Both the position numbers and the translations under genes were made by a program. This document shows, in pieces, positions 1-10,412 of a stretch of 64,000 nucleotides of DNA. The stretch's first letter is position 1. The number at the start of each line of letters is the position of its first letter. The DNA comes from Athripsodes cinereus (taxonomy: Eukaryota > Arthropoda > Insecta > Trichoptera > Leptoceridae), in assembly GCA_947579605.1 (NCBI GenBank), contig OX388320.1, positions 1,426,001-1,490,000 on the forward strand, written 5' to 3'. Under the pieces are notes generated by a model. That model was not told the origin of the DNA. It was given only the letters and a program-made list of their open reading frames with translations, and made no database searches.

Positions 1-35
1 TTGAATAAAGTACCTATTTATTATTATTATACTGT
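1..35 (+). repeat. LINE 3' tail fragment, family S
   Basis: The window opens with TTGAATAAAGTACC followed by a TTATTATT run. It closely matches the last bases of the family S tail at 62515-62640 (TTGAATAAAGTATTTATT). Only the terminal stub is inside the window, so this is a weak call. Confidence 0.35.
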
Positions 36-194
36 TAAATAAAAAATAAAAAAAATTCTCCGAAAATTCTCTACTTCGAGAAATTTCTCGAAAAATTATT
101 TCTTGAGAATTCCACAACACTAGTCATAACCATACAAAAGTAAGAAATAATTATGTTAAATGACTTTTGGAGAGTACTCTACAACTTTACCTAC

Positions 195-466
195 TAGTCT
201 AGCATGTATGCTAGCTATTCCACTACTATATGCTAGCTATCCCACTTGTGAGAAATCATCATCATCGCCCTCAACGCTCCTCTCGGGAGCATAGGGCAGA
301 AACCAGCCTCCTCCATTCAGAGCGACTCTGAGCCAAATGCGTCACCTCTTTTCACGACATTCCTTACGCTCTGATGTCGTTGTCATGGGAACGGTGTATT
401 GTGAAAGAGGGACGCCCGGGCTGACGGAACCCTTGTGAGATATGCCGTGATAATAATAATAACCAG
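195..466 (+). repeat. SINE-like family C copy split by an RTE insertion
   Basis: The 3' part of a C element (GCTAGCTATCCCACTTGTGAGA) stops at 253 and resumes at 441 (TATGCCGTGATAATAATAAT). Removing 254-431 and one CTTGTGAGA copy restores the usual C tail, which reads CTACCCCACTTGTGGGA then TATGCCGTGATGG in other copies. The interruption is the family A insertion. Confidence 0.7.
254..431 (-). mobile_element. RTE-like LINE (family A), 5'-truncated, with 9-bp TSD
   Basis: On the minus strand this 178 bp piece carries the end of a LINE ORF2 (homologous to 55335-55829) followed directly by (GAT)n. A very short 3' UTR and a GAT/TGA microsatellite tail are typical of the RTE clade. CTTGTGAGA at 245-253 is repeated at 432-440 and marks the target-site duplication. 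It lies inside a C element, so it is the younger insertion. Confidence 0.85.
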
Positions 467-471
467 ACTTT

Positions 472-695
472 TTTTTTAAGATGCACCGTTTTGTAGAAAA
501 AAGAGCCCATTCAAGGATCATAACGCCTCCTGAAAAATAGGGTCTTTAAACCTGCCTTGAACACCTCCGCACTCTCCAGAGTTCGCAAATCATAGGGAAT
601 TTTGTTCCACAGCAACGTTCCACAACCACGCAGAAGGCACGGTCAACATAGTTAGCCAGATCCCTTCTACGTGGCACCACAAATGGTGTAGTAGT
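472..695 (-). pseudogene. LINE ORF2 C-terminal remnant (Jockey/CR1-like end)
   Basis: On the minus strand one frame reads LLWNKIPYDLRTLE, then EVFKAGLKTLFFRRRYDP and a stop. This is the WN-x-(I/L)P...FK...L ending usual in Jockey/CR1-type non-LTR elements. Upstream a second frame gives RRRDLANYVDRAF, so there is at least one frameshift. A short A run on the minus strand (T run at 470-479) looks like a poly(A) tail. Clade is not assigned firmly. (TAG)n follows at 687-703. Confidence 0.65.
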
Positions 696-703
696 AGTAG
701 TAG

Positions 704-1021
704 AAATAAATTAGAGAAAACAGTTGTTTTAGTTATACTCGTTTAAATCAATTTGTTAAAACGAACTATCAAAATATTAAATGTGAAAAATCAGATAAAT
801 CTATACACATTCGAATCTTCTGAAACAAGCGCCGACGCCCAGATTATAGGCACTACCTATTCGAAGGTAATTACGTTGATTAATGGATCGCAAAATTGCT
901 TTAAAAGAATTCCAAGTACAATATTTCTTACGTATAATAATGATATTGTTGCTCTTACTTAGTATCATTAAACTGTGAATACATTTTATAAAGTAGGTAG
1001 GTAATTTTTTATTATATTACT
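704..1021. other. No recognisable feature
   Basis: AT-rich sequence between the LINE remnant and the left end of the 1026-3406 element. It holds an open frame of 69 codons at 753-962 (+) with no family resemblance that I recognise. Confidence 0.5.
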
Positions 1022-1526
1022 ACATGGGCATTTTCAGATTTTTTTGCTATGAGTATAACGTACGCGTCTCGAGAATTCAAAATTGTTTCTTAAATGACCA
1101 ATTATTTCAGTTTTGCCCGAAATCACAATTATTGATAAAATGATGATTTTTTTCTTAGTTAAGCATAAAAATAACAGGTAACTATTTAAATTTTGCAAGT
1201 TAATGTGTAAATCAATAACACGGAATGACATATTTCAACATGTCTTCAGCGTACCTCTCAACTTTAACAACAAAATTATATTTGTCTGCCCATTATATTC
1301 ACAGGTTTTATGACTTCATTTAAAACTTGATTGTCTCTAAATTCAGTAAAGTCCCTTAAAATATCATAAAGCAAACCAGAAATATGTTAAATATGTATTT
1401 TTTTCCTGTCCTTCAAATCACAAAAAGTGGAATTCCTATTACGTCACGGCCATTCTAAACCTCTGTTTTACTTATTTTGGTCAAATCGAGTGTCGATTAT
1501 AATTAATGGCAACGTTATATTAGTCT

Positions 1527-1639
1527 ATGAATGCCGTTATATTGTGTAAAAACGTCGGTTGTGCAGATTCTTGTGACGGAACTGGTCCACGTAGTTGCTC
1601 ACTAAAATTGGTGTTCCATTACGAACGCAGATTTCTAAG
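1527..1639 (+). CDS. Candidate Cys-rich coding exon inside the 1026-3406 element
   Basis: From an ATG at 1527 the frame is open for 37 codons and ends in CTAAG|GTAAGT, a perfect splice donor at 1640. The peptide has four cysteines spaced C-x4-C-x3-C-x7-C (CKNVGCADSC, then GPRSC) and ends HYERRFLR, giving a basic C-terminus. It is too short for standard ORF lists. A possible acceptor (TTTTTTTTAG) lies near 2889-2897, but that frame closes within about a dozen codons. I do not recognise the family. It could be the first exon of the element's transposase gene or chance. Confidence 0.35.
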
Positions 1640-2106
1640 GTAAGTTAAGAGTTTTATTTGTTTCTTTTGGACTCTAATTACATATTAAATATTGTTCATT
1701 TTGAATTTCAAGTCGAATCCATCTTTATATTCACTAACAAGGTGTAAACATGTGGATGAACAGAGATCGATACTAATACGTCACGTCCATTACGTAACGT
1801 TATGTATTGGTGGAAAAAAACTGTCACGTAATGGAATTGTAAAGCCTAGCTTACATTGAATATTTTAATCTTCCGACTTTATTAAAAGATGTTAATAATT
1901 ATTATGATGGCTTTATGATGTCCAATATATTTATTATTATGAAAACAGTTCAAGTGATTGCTAGTAAATCATAATTCAGTACGTCAGGCCAATCAAGTGT
2001 AACAAAAACGACAAATGCTACCCCCGATTCTATTTCATTTTTAGTGTGCACTAAGTAAAATAGTAACGTTCCAATTTTAGTTAGTCCATAGTGGTATTCT
2101 ATAAAC

Positions 2107-2548
2107 CAGGCATGGGCAAACTGCGGCCCGCGGGCCGCATGTGGCCCGCCGTGTATTTCCTGCGGCCCGAGAGTAATATAATATTTTAAAAAATGATCAC
2201 GTTTTTATCTTCAACGATTTTTTCAACAAAGATTGAAAATAAATTAAAAATAATAGTCGGTACAAATACCCGTTACATATTTAGAAAAAGGTACTGTGAG
2301 AAAATTTTCTTTAAGAAAACCGAGGAATTTGTAATATTCCGAATTCCTATACCATTTTGAAAATTTAGCGACGGGGGAAGGGGGGGGGGGAATTTTAATA
2401 TGAAACAGAATTGTGAAAAGTAAGATTTGTTGCAAAAGGTTGCCGACCCCTGGTGCAGGTAGATATAAAAATTATATTTTACTTGCGGTCCGCCGATAAT
2501 TATGAATTTCTGAATTTGGCCCTTCATCCGAAAAGTTTGCCCCCCCTG
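2107..2548. mobile_element. hAT-type non-autonomous element with near-perfect 8-bp TSD
   Basis: It begins CAGGCATGGGCAAACTGCGG and ends in the inverted form GCAAACTT...CCCCCCTG, with GGCCCGC-rich subterminal sequence common in hAT MITEs. The flanks are CTATAAAC (2099-2106) and CTATAAAG (2549-2556), 7 of 8 identical and fitting the hAT target pattern nTnnnnAn. A second hAT-like terminus (GGTTGCCGACCCCTG, ending 2452) lies inside, so the copy may be composite. There is a G10 run near 2381-2390. The ORFs at 2244-2527 are chance frames. Confidence 0.7.
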
Positions 2549-3410
2549 CTATAAAGTATAAAATTGTTCTTAATTTGACTTATATATAAATTAGTTCATT
2601 TTGGTATTCTATGGCAGTATTTTAGTCAATTTTAGTGTAGTTTATGTCAAAACGTTAAATATTATTTTGGATTTAATTGTTATTATTTTTTTCTCTTAAT
2701 TAACATGTAAAAGGCGAAAGCCGTGAATATGCATAAATAGAATATATAAAAAAAAAACAAAAAAATTATCTCGGATTTTCGACTGATATAATTAATGAAT
2801 ATTATTACCATGCGACGTTAGCTTTACTTTTCCATTACGTAACGAGATACTTCCTATTACGTTACTGTCCTAATATATCTCCGACTATTTTTTTTAGATT
2901 TTATTCCAACAACTGATACAACTGTATTATTGTAATATATAAAATATAGTATGTGAACTGAATTGTTGTTGGAAAGTGCAAATCACCAACAATTTGCCAT
3001 AATTAGTGTAGAATATAAGAAAACTCATTACTGTATAGTACAAAACGTAACGTAATGGACCAATTGGACAGAAAATGTGACATTTTACGTTATTTTCCTA
3101 ATAAAATTATATATTTTCTTAAAGAATGTTGTGATTATAACTATATTAAATACTTTCGACAACTATTCACTAAAATGTTTTTATTTAAAACCCCGTTGAA
3201 TTGTGTGATGTAATGGAAATTTCTTCAGATATTGCTTCACGAAAACGCATTTCCTGACAAAAAGAAAACACAAAACTTAAAAGTAATTGATTTCTCACGT
3301 CCGTTACTGTTGTATATATATTTTAAATACAAAATCAGGCATAATTTGTTACACATATTTTTTTAGGTTCCACTACGTAACGAAGCAAAAAAATTTGAAA
3401 ATGCCCACAT

Positions 3411-4170
3411 GCTTACCTACTTGACTGTTTGTCGTTGAGCCGCAAGTTTTTGACCGCTATCATTAATAGGTATATATAGATTGCTTTGCATATTATTATT
3501 ATTATTAATATTGTTTCGGAAGTTCCGACATCTCCAATCACTTCGCCAAGTCAATCAGGGTTCACGATTTTAAGTACGAATCAAAGAGGAAATATTATTT
3601 CGGTCCTGGAAGTTTGCTGTTCCCATAGAAGAACGAATTCGATGAAGTGTTCTCCGACTAACAAAGCAATGGTTTTGTTAATTTGTTGAATCAGTGTCGT
3701 AGCACAATAATTTCTCAGTCATGTCGTGTCTATCAACAATCTCCCTGTATGACAGATTTTATGCAGAAGGTAGAACAGATTTTAGACAGTAACTAATACA
3801 TGAATTATGTCTCTTTGCATATCTCATACATCAACCTAAATTGTACAGAAATTTAAAGGATAAATTGGTAATGCGACCAAACACAATGCTGTTGCAAGTC
3901 TTGGACAGTTGAAGGGTATTAAATATTTTTTATTAATTGAAAGGGTCCTTATTGCCATGAGGTTTTGTCAGTTATAAAGGATTTGAAGAATTTAGGTATA
4001 AATAGGGAAGATACCAATAAGCATCTTAATGTTATGGAGCGAAACAGCAAAAAAAATATAATATTTTCCTTGAGAAAATTAGAACTGCGTTGCTAGTCTA
4101 TACAAAATAATTCAATAATTGCATATGGGTAAAACTGTAACGATGTTCAAAGAAAATTTTAAGAGAAAAA
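3411..4170. other. No recognisable feature
   Basis: Unique-looking AT-rich DNA. The 67-codon frame at 3486-3689 starts in an ATT microsatellite and has no recognised similarity. Confidence 0.45.
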
Positions 4171-4400
4171 TAATATGAATTCAAATATCTAGTGGTAGAA
4201 ACATCTAACAATAGTGAGCTATATAGTGGAGAAATAAACATACGCTAATTGATAGTAAAGTCCGAATGAATAAATCCTGTGTTAGACCAATAGTGACATA
4301 TGGTGTCGAAACAAGAGTAGACACGGTACGAACTAAAAACCTACTAAGAACATCAGAGATTACGTGCTATTGAGGGCAAAACTCTACACATGAGTTTGGC
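4170..4400 (+). pseudogene. Badly decayed LINE reverse-transcriptase C-terminal remnant
   Basis: In one frame the + strand reads FKYLVVETSNNSELYSGEIN, then after a stop NKSCVRPIVTYGVETR and TKNLLRTSE. These match in order the FKYLG...I, Y-x-S-V-x-RP-x-x-TYG-x-E-TW and N-LL-x-x-E blocks found after the catalytic domain of RTE-like non-LTR polymerases. Stop codons and a missing catalytic core mark it as dead. Which LINE family it belongs to is unclear. Confidence 0.5.
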
Positions 4401-4848
4401 ATTGATTCATCATACAAACATTGGGAATTCCATGATTGAGAAATATATAATAATAAATCGCCCACATTTTAAAGTGACTCATTGTATTGCAAAACAACAA
4501 TAATTTATAAATTTATTATTCTCCCATCCTTGAATTTGACCAAAGAAAGTGCCGCGGCCGCATATCAGAGGGCGTTACTCTGTCCATACAATGAAAATAA
4601 ATGTGATACCATTACGACGCAATATAAACACGAGTATGTATAGGATATTGTGTAACCCATAGTTGTTCAATATTAATAATGATAATATTATACACCGCGC
4701 CTGAGATAAAAAGTTGTATCATATTTACATGACACTCGTATTATAATAATTAATATTCATGCGATAAAGTGCTTCACTAGCGCACAGCGAGCGGTCTATT
4801 GATTCTAGAGATGATTAAAACTTTAAGAAAAAAGAACAGTAACTATTA
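4401..4848. other. No recognisable feature
   Basis: AT-rich sequence with a short GC island CCGCGGCCGC near 4551-4561. No coding frame or repeat assigned. Confidence 0.4.
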
Positions 4849-4849
4849 G

Positions 4850-5075
4850 AATATGAGAAAACCAATTAGAAATCTCGATTGGAGAATGACATCTCATGTT
4901 TACACAATGTAACATTGTGCAAAATTTAATCGAAAGAAGTGAGAAAGGCGTCACAACGCTCACGAATTGGCTCTAAACTGGTCACATTCGGTGTCCATGG
5001 GCAACGTTCACCAATTTCACCATTCATACTGTCACGATGTAAGATCAACTAATCAAGCAAGATTTTATGTAAACG
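4850..5075 (+). repeat. Foldback family D copy, one arm
   Basis: Matches the D consensus seen in this window: TCGATTGGAGAA, TTTACACAATGTAACATTG, GAAGTGAGAAAGGCGTC, AACGCTCACGAATTGGCTCTA, GGTGTCCATGGGCAACGTTCACCAATT, then the TCACGATGTAAGATC segment. The right inverted arm is lost or strongly degraded. Confidence 0.7.
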
Positions 5076-6050
5076 ATAGAAGCAGCAATTTTTTGGGATC
5101 TGATTCCAATTAAACACTAAAAATTTAGCAAACAATAAAAAAGAAAACTAAAATATTATTGACTCTATTTCAAGGTGTCATTCAAGATAGTTAGTAATAA
5201 TTGACTAGACGATGATTTAATACAAATTTGTCCATTATAAAACACAGAAGTTCAAAAATAAGCAAAAATATCCTTTTTTAGACTAACTTTCATACTAAAT
5301 CATTATTGACATTTATGAGCATCAATTTATAGATAGTTAATAATTCTCGGACACCATGAATTTAGTTTATCAAGATTGCTTTGCATTATTAAAAAGAACC
5401 TTTCTCCATAGAGATACGCAACACATCAGTATTCTACTACGAGGGTAATACAATTAATGAGCGAGTAGGTACAAGGGATCTGCTATAGGAGCCAGGAACA
5501 AAAAGAGAGAACCCGCGGTCAACGCTGCAAGATAGTGGACAATACCATTTATATAACAACTGTGATTTTAAACAGTAACAATTGCGTAGTTTGAAATATT
5601 TTAAAGATGATCACATCTCTAACAGCAATCAAAATACTACTGCAAACTAATCATTTGACACAATATAATAAATAATGAATCTGTACAAAATTCAAACCTG
5701 CGACAAGACTTTGATATAAGTAATATCAAGTTTGATATAAAAAGACATTGATTTTTATGATATCAGATAATCATTCTATGTATCTACATACGATATTATG
5801 AATATTATCATTATGGACAGTTAGAAGATTAAGTAGATATAATATAATTGTTCGAGCCGACGAACGATTTTCTCATATAGATTTCTAAAATTATTGTTAC
5901 CTGCCCATGTTTCTATAGGATTATTATTGTTACATGTACATACAGTATTAACGGTTGTTCTTGATAATTATGATTTGATACATATCTATTTTGATTACCT
6001 ACAATGTGATGAATACTGTTTAGCGGAGTTCCCGGCATAGATATTTCAAT
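5076..6050. other. No recognisable feature
   Basis: AT-rich, no open frame of interest, no repeat that I can match elsewhere in the window. Confidence 0.4.
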
Positions 6051-6053
6051 TTT

Positions 6054-6116
6054 TGTAAGTTGTTGTGTGTCCCGTAAAAGGTATGCATTCGTAAACCTTC
6101 TCATATTAGACATCAT
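6054..6116 (+). repeat. Family C head fragment
   Basis: TGTAAGTTGTTGTGTGTCCC, then GTAAAAGGTATGCATTCGTAAA matches the C segment TAAGTTTTCGAGTGTCCTGT then AAAAGGCATGTGTTCGAAAA at moderate identity. It ends near a (TTGA) run at 6121-6139. Confidence 0.5.
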
Positions 6117-6256
6117 ATCTTTGATTGATTGATTGATTCAGATACCCATTTTGGACATGCCCTTTCCGCGATACACCGTTTCTATGAGAACGATATCATT
6201 CCAGTCTATTTTAGAAAAAAGGACATCCAGTCGTTTACGAGGGATAGGGGTCTTTT

Positions 6257-6838
6257 TATAAAATCAATCAGATATTTCGATTGGAGAACCATGTTTACAC
6301 AATGTAACATTGTGCGAAATCTAATAACTGGAAGAAGTGAGAAAGGCGTCCCAACGCTTACAAATTGGCTCTAGGCTGGTTTAAGTGATCACTTTCAGTG
6401 TCCATAGACAACGTTCACCAATTCCGCCATTCTCAATTGGTCAACTTTGGTGAACGTGTTGTCCATGGACACTAAAAGTCATCACTTAAGTTTTTACCTT
6501 AAGTTTATAAAGTTTTAGATTAACGCTCGTTAATGGTGGACGCTCCACCGAAACCGCGGTAGCAAATAAAAAGCTCAAAAAATAACAATAATTACATAAT
6601 AATCTAAAAAAAAAATCATATCATGTCTAGAAATTGTTATATTGTTAATGCCGAAAACATAAACAAAGTCATCACTTAAGCCTGCCTAGAACCAATTTGT
6701 AAGCGTTGGGACGCCTTTCTTACTTCTTCCGATGAGATTTTACACAATGTTACATTGCGTCAACATGGTTCTCCAATTGAGATATCTGATTAGTTTTGTC
6801 ATCTGCACGTTGTGCCCAAATCCGGTAAAACAAATTTG
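6257..6838. mobile_element. Foldback element D with both arms (long inverted repeat)
   Basis: The left arm (about 6257-6415) and right arm (about 6664-6838) are reverse complements: CAGATATTTCGATTGGAGAA... and GGCGTCCCAACGCTTACAAA on the left reappear inverted on the right. The right end reads GTGCCCAAATCCGGT, the complement of the left terminus seen in other copies (ACTGGATTTGGGCAC). A smaller internal hairpin is centred near 6430 (GTGTCCATAGACAACGTTCACC against its inverse at 6447-6469). The centre (6485-6660) has no coding frame. No transposase is visible and the superfamily is unknown. Confidence 0.7.
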
Positions 6839-6839
6839 T

Positions 6840-7056
6840 TAATATTAAAATAGGGTCTTTTTAGTTTCAGTTTATGAAAAATATTTGACAAATACACTAT
6901 TCCAATAGAATATTAAAAACCCCTTCAATTTGTAATTACAATATTCAAAATTGAACAAAAATAATACGCATTTCGATGCAGATAACGCAACTATCAAAGC
7001 TTCAGGTAGGTATATCAAAACTTCTAAACAGAAGATTAAATTCAGTTAGCGCAAAG
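6840..7056. other. No recognisable feature
   Basis: AT-rich spacer between the D element and a short A-family scrap. Confidence 0.4.
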
Positions 7057-7057
7057 A

Positions 7058-7111
7058 CTCTATCTGAATGGAAGAGAATGATTTCTGCCATGTGGTCCCG
7101 AGAGGAGTTCA
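7058..7111 (+). repeat. Old family A (RTE-like) fragment
   Basis: GAATGGAAGAGAATGATTTC then TGCCATGTGGTCCCGAGAGG resembles the A-family ORF end (GGATGGAGGAGGCTGGTTTC, TGCCCTGTGCTCCCGAGAGG at 41995-42040). It is short and diverged. Confidence 0.5.
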
Positions 7112-7576
7112 ATTTCTTTTAAAAGAGCCGAAGATATGTATCTCATAAACGATATCCACATACAGGATTTAATGTCATCATGGGATTTAGTAATGTGAAT
7201 CTAGTGAACAATGCGCTACTTTACTCCGAAAGTAATTAAGTACGTGTTGACTTTTTACGTAATAGAAAAATAATGAAAGGAAAAAAGTTCTAAGGAAACT
7301 TGTTTGTTGTATAAAAGTAAATAATAGATTTTTAGTAAATATTGCACATATTGCGAGAGAAGCAATTAGGCACAAAAAATAATAACATTAATAATAACAA
7401 ACCATCAGCTCTCGTGTTGTAGGAAGTACAATAATATGTAGGTAGTAAATAATGCTCTAGAAACCAGAGATAGAATAATAAATAATTAAATATAGCGATG
7501 CAATGCTAACTCTTACATAATGCAAGCACTATCATATTTTAGTTCGTTCTCATTTCTCATTGGTCTTTCGTCTCAT
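7112..7576. other. No recognisable feature
   Basis: AT-rich; one 62-codon minus frame at 7187-7375 looks like chance. Confidence 0.4.
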
Positions 7577-7800
7577 TTCGAATTGGTCTCCCACTCTTCT
7601 CCATAAGTTTTCGAGTGTCCTGTAAAAGGCATGTGTTCGAAAAATAAGACATTTTACATCTTTAATTCGGCGATGAGGTTTGCCACCCATCCTGAATGTC
7701 TTAATTTTATATTGGCACGTAGAAGACAGCTTGCATGTTTTGTATGCAGCTGGTCTGCTGGCTACCCCACTCGTGGGATATGCCGTGATGGTATATATAT
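7577..7800 (+). repeat. SINE-like family C, nearly full copy
   Basis: Shows the full order of C blocks: TTGGTCTCCCACTC, TAAGTTTTCGAGTGTCCTGT, AAAAGGCATGTGTTCGAAAA, CGGCGATGAGGTTTGCCACC, CATCCTGAATGTCTT, TTGGCACG, CAGCTTGCATG, GCAGCTGGTCTGCTGGCTAC, CCCACTCGTGGGATATGCCG, TGATGGTATA. The tail ends in a TA-rich microsatellite. GTGTTCGAAAA resembles a pol III B box only loosely. The minus-strand ORF across it is a shadow. Confidence 0.85.
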
Positions 7801-7817
7801 AAAATAAAAAAAACATT

Positions 7818-7910
7818 TCTCAATTCAGCGATGAGGTACGCTACACATACTGAATGTCTTATTTTGTTATTGGCACGGAGAGAAGAATCTGCATGTACAG
7901 ATAGATAAAG
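7818..7910 (+). repeat. Family C internal fragment
   Basis: CAATTCAGCGATGAGGTACG then ACTGAATGTCTTATTTT and GGCACGGAGAGAAGA match the middle of C. It sits head-to-tail with C copies on either side, forming a cluster of three. Confidence 0.7.
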
Positions 7911-7921
7911 TCCTTGGTATA

Positions 7922-8146
7922 AAAATGGTCTTCCACTTTTTCTGCAAGTTTTCGAGTTTCTTGCAAAAGGAGGGTGTTTGTAAAACCTCTCGTATCAGAC
8001 AATACTGACATCTGCAATTCAGCGATGAGCCATGCCATTATATTGTCTTATTTTGTTATTCGCACAGAGAGAAAAATTTGCATATTTATTACTTGTAGCT
8101 ACTAGCTAGTCCGCTGGCTACCCCACTTGTGCGATGTGCCTTGAAG
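7922..8146 (+). repeat. Family C, diverged copy
   Basis: Carries ATGGTCTTCCACTTTTTCTG, AAGTTTTCGAGTTTCTTG, CAGCGATGAGCCATGCC, GTCCGCTGGCTACCCCACTT and GTGCGATGTGCCTTGA, all diverged. It is older than its neighbour at 7577-7800. Confidence 0.75.
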
Positions 8147-10320
8147 TTTTATAATTATTATCTTAAAAACTTCACCCCGCACTGAGACTAATTTATTGCT
8201 CTATTGTATTGCCTACATGTTTATATTTACACGTCTTTCATCTGTTGTGTACCATATTGAAAAAGGTTAATAAATTTAAAAAAAAGCAAAAGAGAACGAA
8301 AAAAAGACTTCACCAAAAAGAAAATCCAAGGATAGTCTCTATTCTGGCAAAATAGTGTGTATGTAAAAATATATTTAGGTATAATTATGTACTCAATGGA
8401 TACCGTAAATTAATATAAGACACAGAAATAATGAAACACGCTACAGAGATCATAATATTAATTTGGCAGATTTCATGCAAAAATATAATGAATATTTTGT
8501 ACATCGACAGAGATACTACTGTCTATATCATGATTTTGTTTCATCAGCTTCATATAGAGATTTAATTTGAACCTCATGTTTTGTTAAAACTCAAATTTTT
8601 TATTTGATGTTGTTGAATTTATCAAGGTAGATCAACAACGGCGCTCTTAAAACGGGAGGTTAAGGGGTATATAGGAAATCGAAGTCGCAAACCAAAACGC
8701 GCATAGATCAGCTACCGTGAGTTGCACAGGGCAGTCCCTGTGGCACTTTTAAATTTTGAGACTGAGGATTGAAACATATAATTTTTTTTGAAAAAAAAAG
8801 CTTATGCTATCTGCAAGAGTTGACTTGTTAATTTGATGTTTATTTCGTGAGCGATGCCGAGTAAAAATACACTTACAAACACGTGTTTCCTATATAAAAG
8901 TTATGTTGATACATCAACGCTTTTGTTATTAGGTACCTATATTGAGAGAATAATTGTACGTCATACATATTGGGATGCTATCAGTTCGATGTTTATTTTA
9001 GATAAAATTTTCGATGATTAACTATAATTCACCTATAATAAAAACGAACATGTAAGTATTGAAATCGGTTAAAAACCCAAAAATACGTTTCTCTTACTCA
9101 AATGAGAATCAATATTCTGTTGGTTTTACTCTTATGAAAATTAAGTATTATTGCGTTATCAAATTCAATGAAATTTGAAGGCATTATTAGATAATTCAGT
9201 GCACATGGAAAAACAAACTAGCATGATGAATGTTAATGGCTTGAAAATATGTATAATCAAAATGGAATTGGGCAAGACTGAAAAAGAAATATCGGAATGG
9301 AAACACAAAAATTGCATGAAAAATAATTATTTTTAAGGAGGACAATGGAAGACATTTTTATTCAATTGAAAACTTAGGAGTAACACTGAAATAAGTAAAG
9401 TTTTGTTTTAAAATAATCAAAATTGTCATGATTGTGTATGACATTTGTATTGGTGTCAGTGATTAGTCACTAGATTGTAGCACTGGCATTGGTAATGAGT
9501 GCAGTATTTAATTTTGCTTCAAAATCGTGGATAGGTTTGTCATAATACGGCATTAGACATTTTGAAAAACCAATAAGTGACTCAGAATTGAAATCGGACA
9601 TTAGAGGCCAAAACTAATTGAATTTTGACTGATTTCAAAATAATTTCGAATTTCTCTCCTATTTTTTTATACGAATTTAATTGTATTCAATCGTTTTGGG
9701 TATTCATAGTTTTATAGAACTCAGTTTGTCCAGTTTTGATCCAAAAACACAAATAAAAAGATAGTCTATTCTATTCTATCTTTAAAGGCCATCCACTCAT
9801 TTAAGAATGATCGGGAATAAAGATGGTCGATGTTATACAATATTTTTGTCATTCCTATTTATTAAATTGTATCAGTGTTTACGGTTTACCACAAGAAGTT
9901 AGTTCTTTATATAATAACTACAGTTCAAACAAAATTAGAGTAGTTGTTCAAATAATAATATGAAATGTTGTCATTTTTCTCTTTGTACTCAACACAAGAA
10001 AAAGAGAAGGAATTAGAATAGAAAAGGAGTCTTCAAGTTGTATGAAGGCGAAAAGTAATTATATTGTATACACATATTTTGCTGTGTCAGTTCAATAGTA
10101 TAGTGGTTGTTTATGTATACAATATACAGCAAACGCGTTGGTCTTGATCCTGCTTTCGATTCCACCCACTGCCGACGCACTCCATCTTCACGTGTATTTG
10201 CGTTTATTTCAAATCCAGATTTATCTTCAAAAAATACTGTATAAATTCAAAATTTATGTTTTGAGAATCGATGAAGGAAAAAGACGTCAAAGGTATTTGT
10301 ACTGCAAAATATTTTTTTAT
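8147..10320. other. Sparse DNA, one possible retroposed tail
   Basis: At 8180-8290 there is a stretch ending TTAATAAATTTAAAAAAAA that looks like the polyadenylated 3' end of an old retroposon, without a recognised body. The remainder is AT-rich with no recognised gene or repeat. Confidence 0.35.
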
Positions 10321-10324
10321 ATTC

Positions 10325-10412
10325 TCGCTGGCATGAAAAGAACATCATGTATTTACATTGTACCTACATTACATACAGTTGGTCTGCTGGCTATCCCGCT
10401 CAAGAGAGACCG
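10325..10412 (+). repeat. Degraded family C 3' half
   Basis: TGGCATGAAAAGAACATCATG, then CATACAGTTGGTCTGCTGGC and TATCCCGCTC match the C 3' region. The 103-codon ORF covering it (10138-10449) is a chance frame. Confidence 0.6.

Larger units (their letters stand above)
1026..3406. mobile_element. TIR-bounded DNA transposon, 2.4 kb, 4-bp TSD, class unknown
   Basis: The ends are inverted repeats of 23 nt with one mismatch: 1026-1048 (GGGCATTTTCAGATTTTTTT...) and the complement of 3384-3406. They are flanked by ACAT at 1022-1025 and 3407-3410. The interior carries many copies of CATTACGTAACG-like motifs on both strands (for example 1437-1450, 1774-1804, 2832-2846, 3043-3056, 3371-3383). It contains one plausible spliced coding exon (1527-1639) and a nested hAT-like element (2107-2548). 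4-bp TSDs occur in Sola, Ginger and Chapaev-type elements, but no transposase is readable, so the superfamily is left open. Confidence 0.7.

Noticed and set aside
2244..2527. Two overlapping minus ORFs
   Set aside because: They lie in a hAT-like MITE and include poly-Pro from a G run. No transposase motif.
6129..6374. 81-codon ORF after a GATT repeat
   Set aside because: The second half is foldback D sequence. The first half shows no clear homology on either strand.
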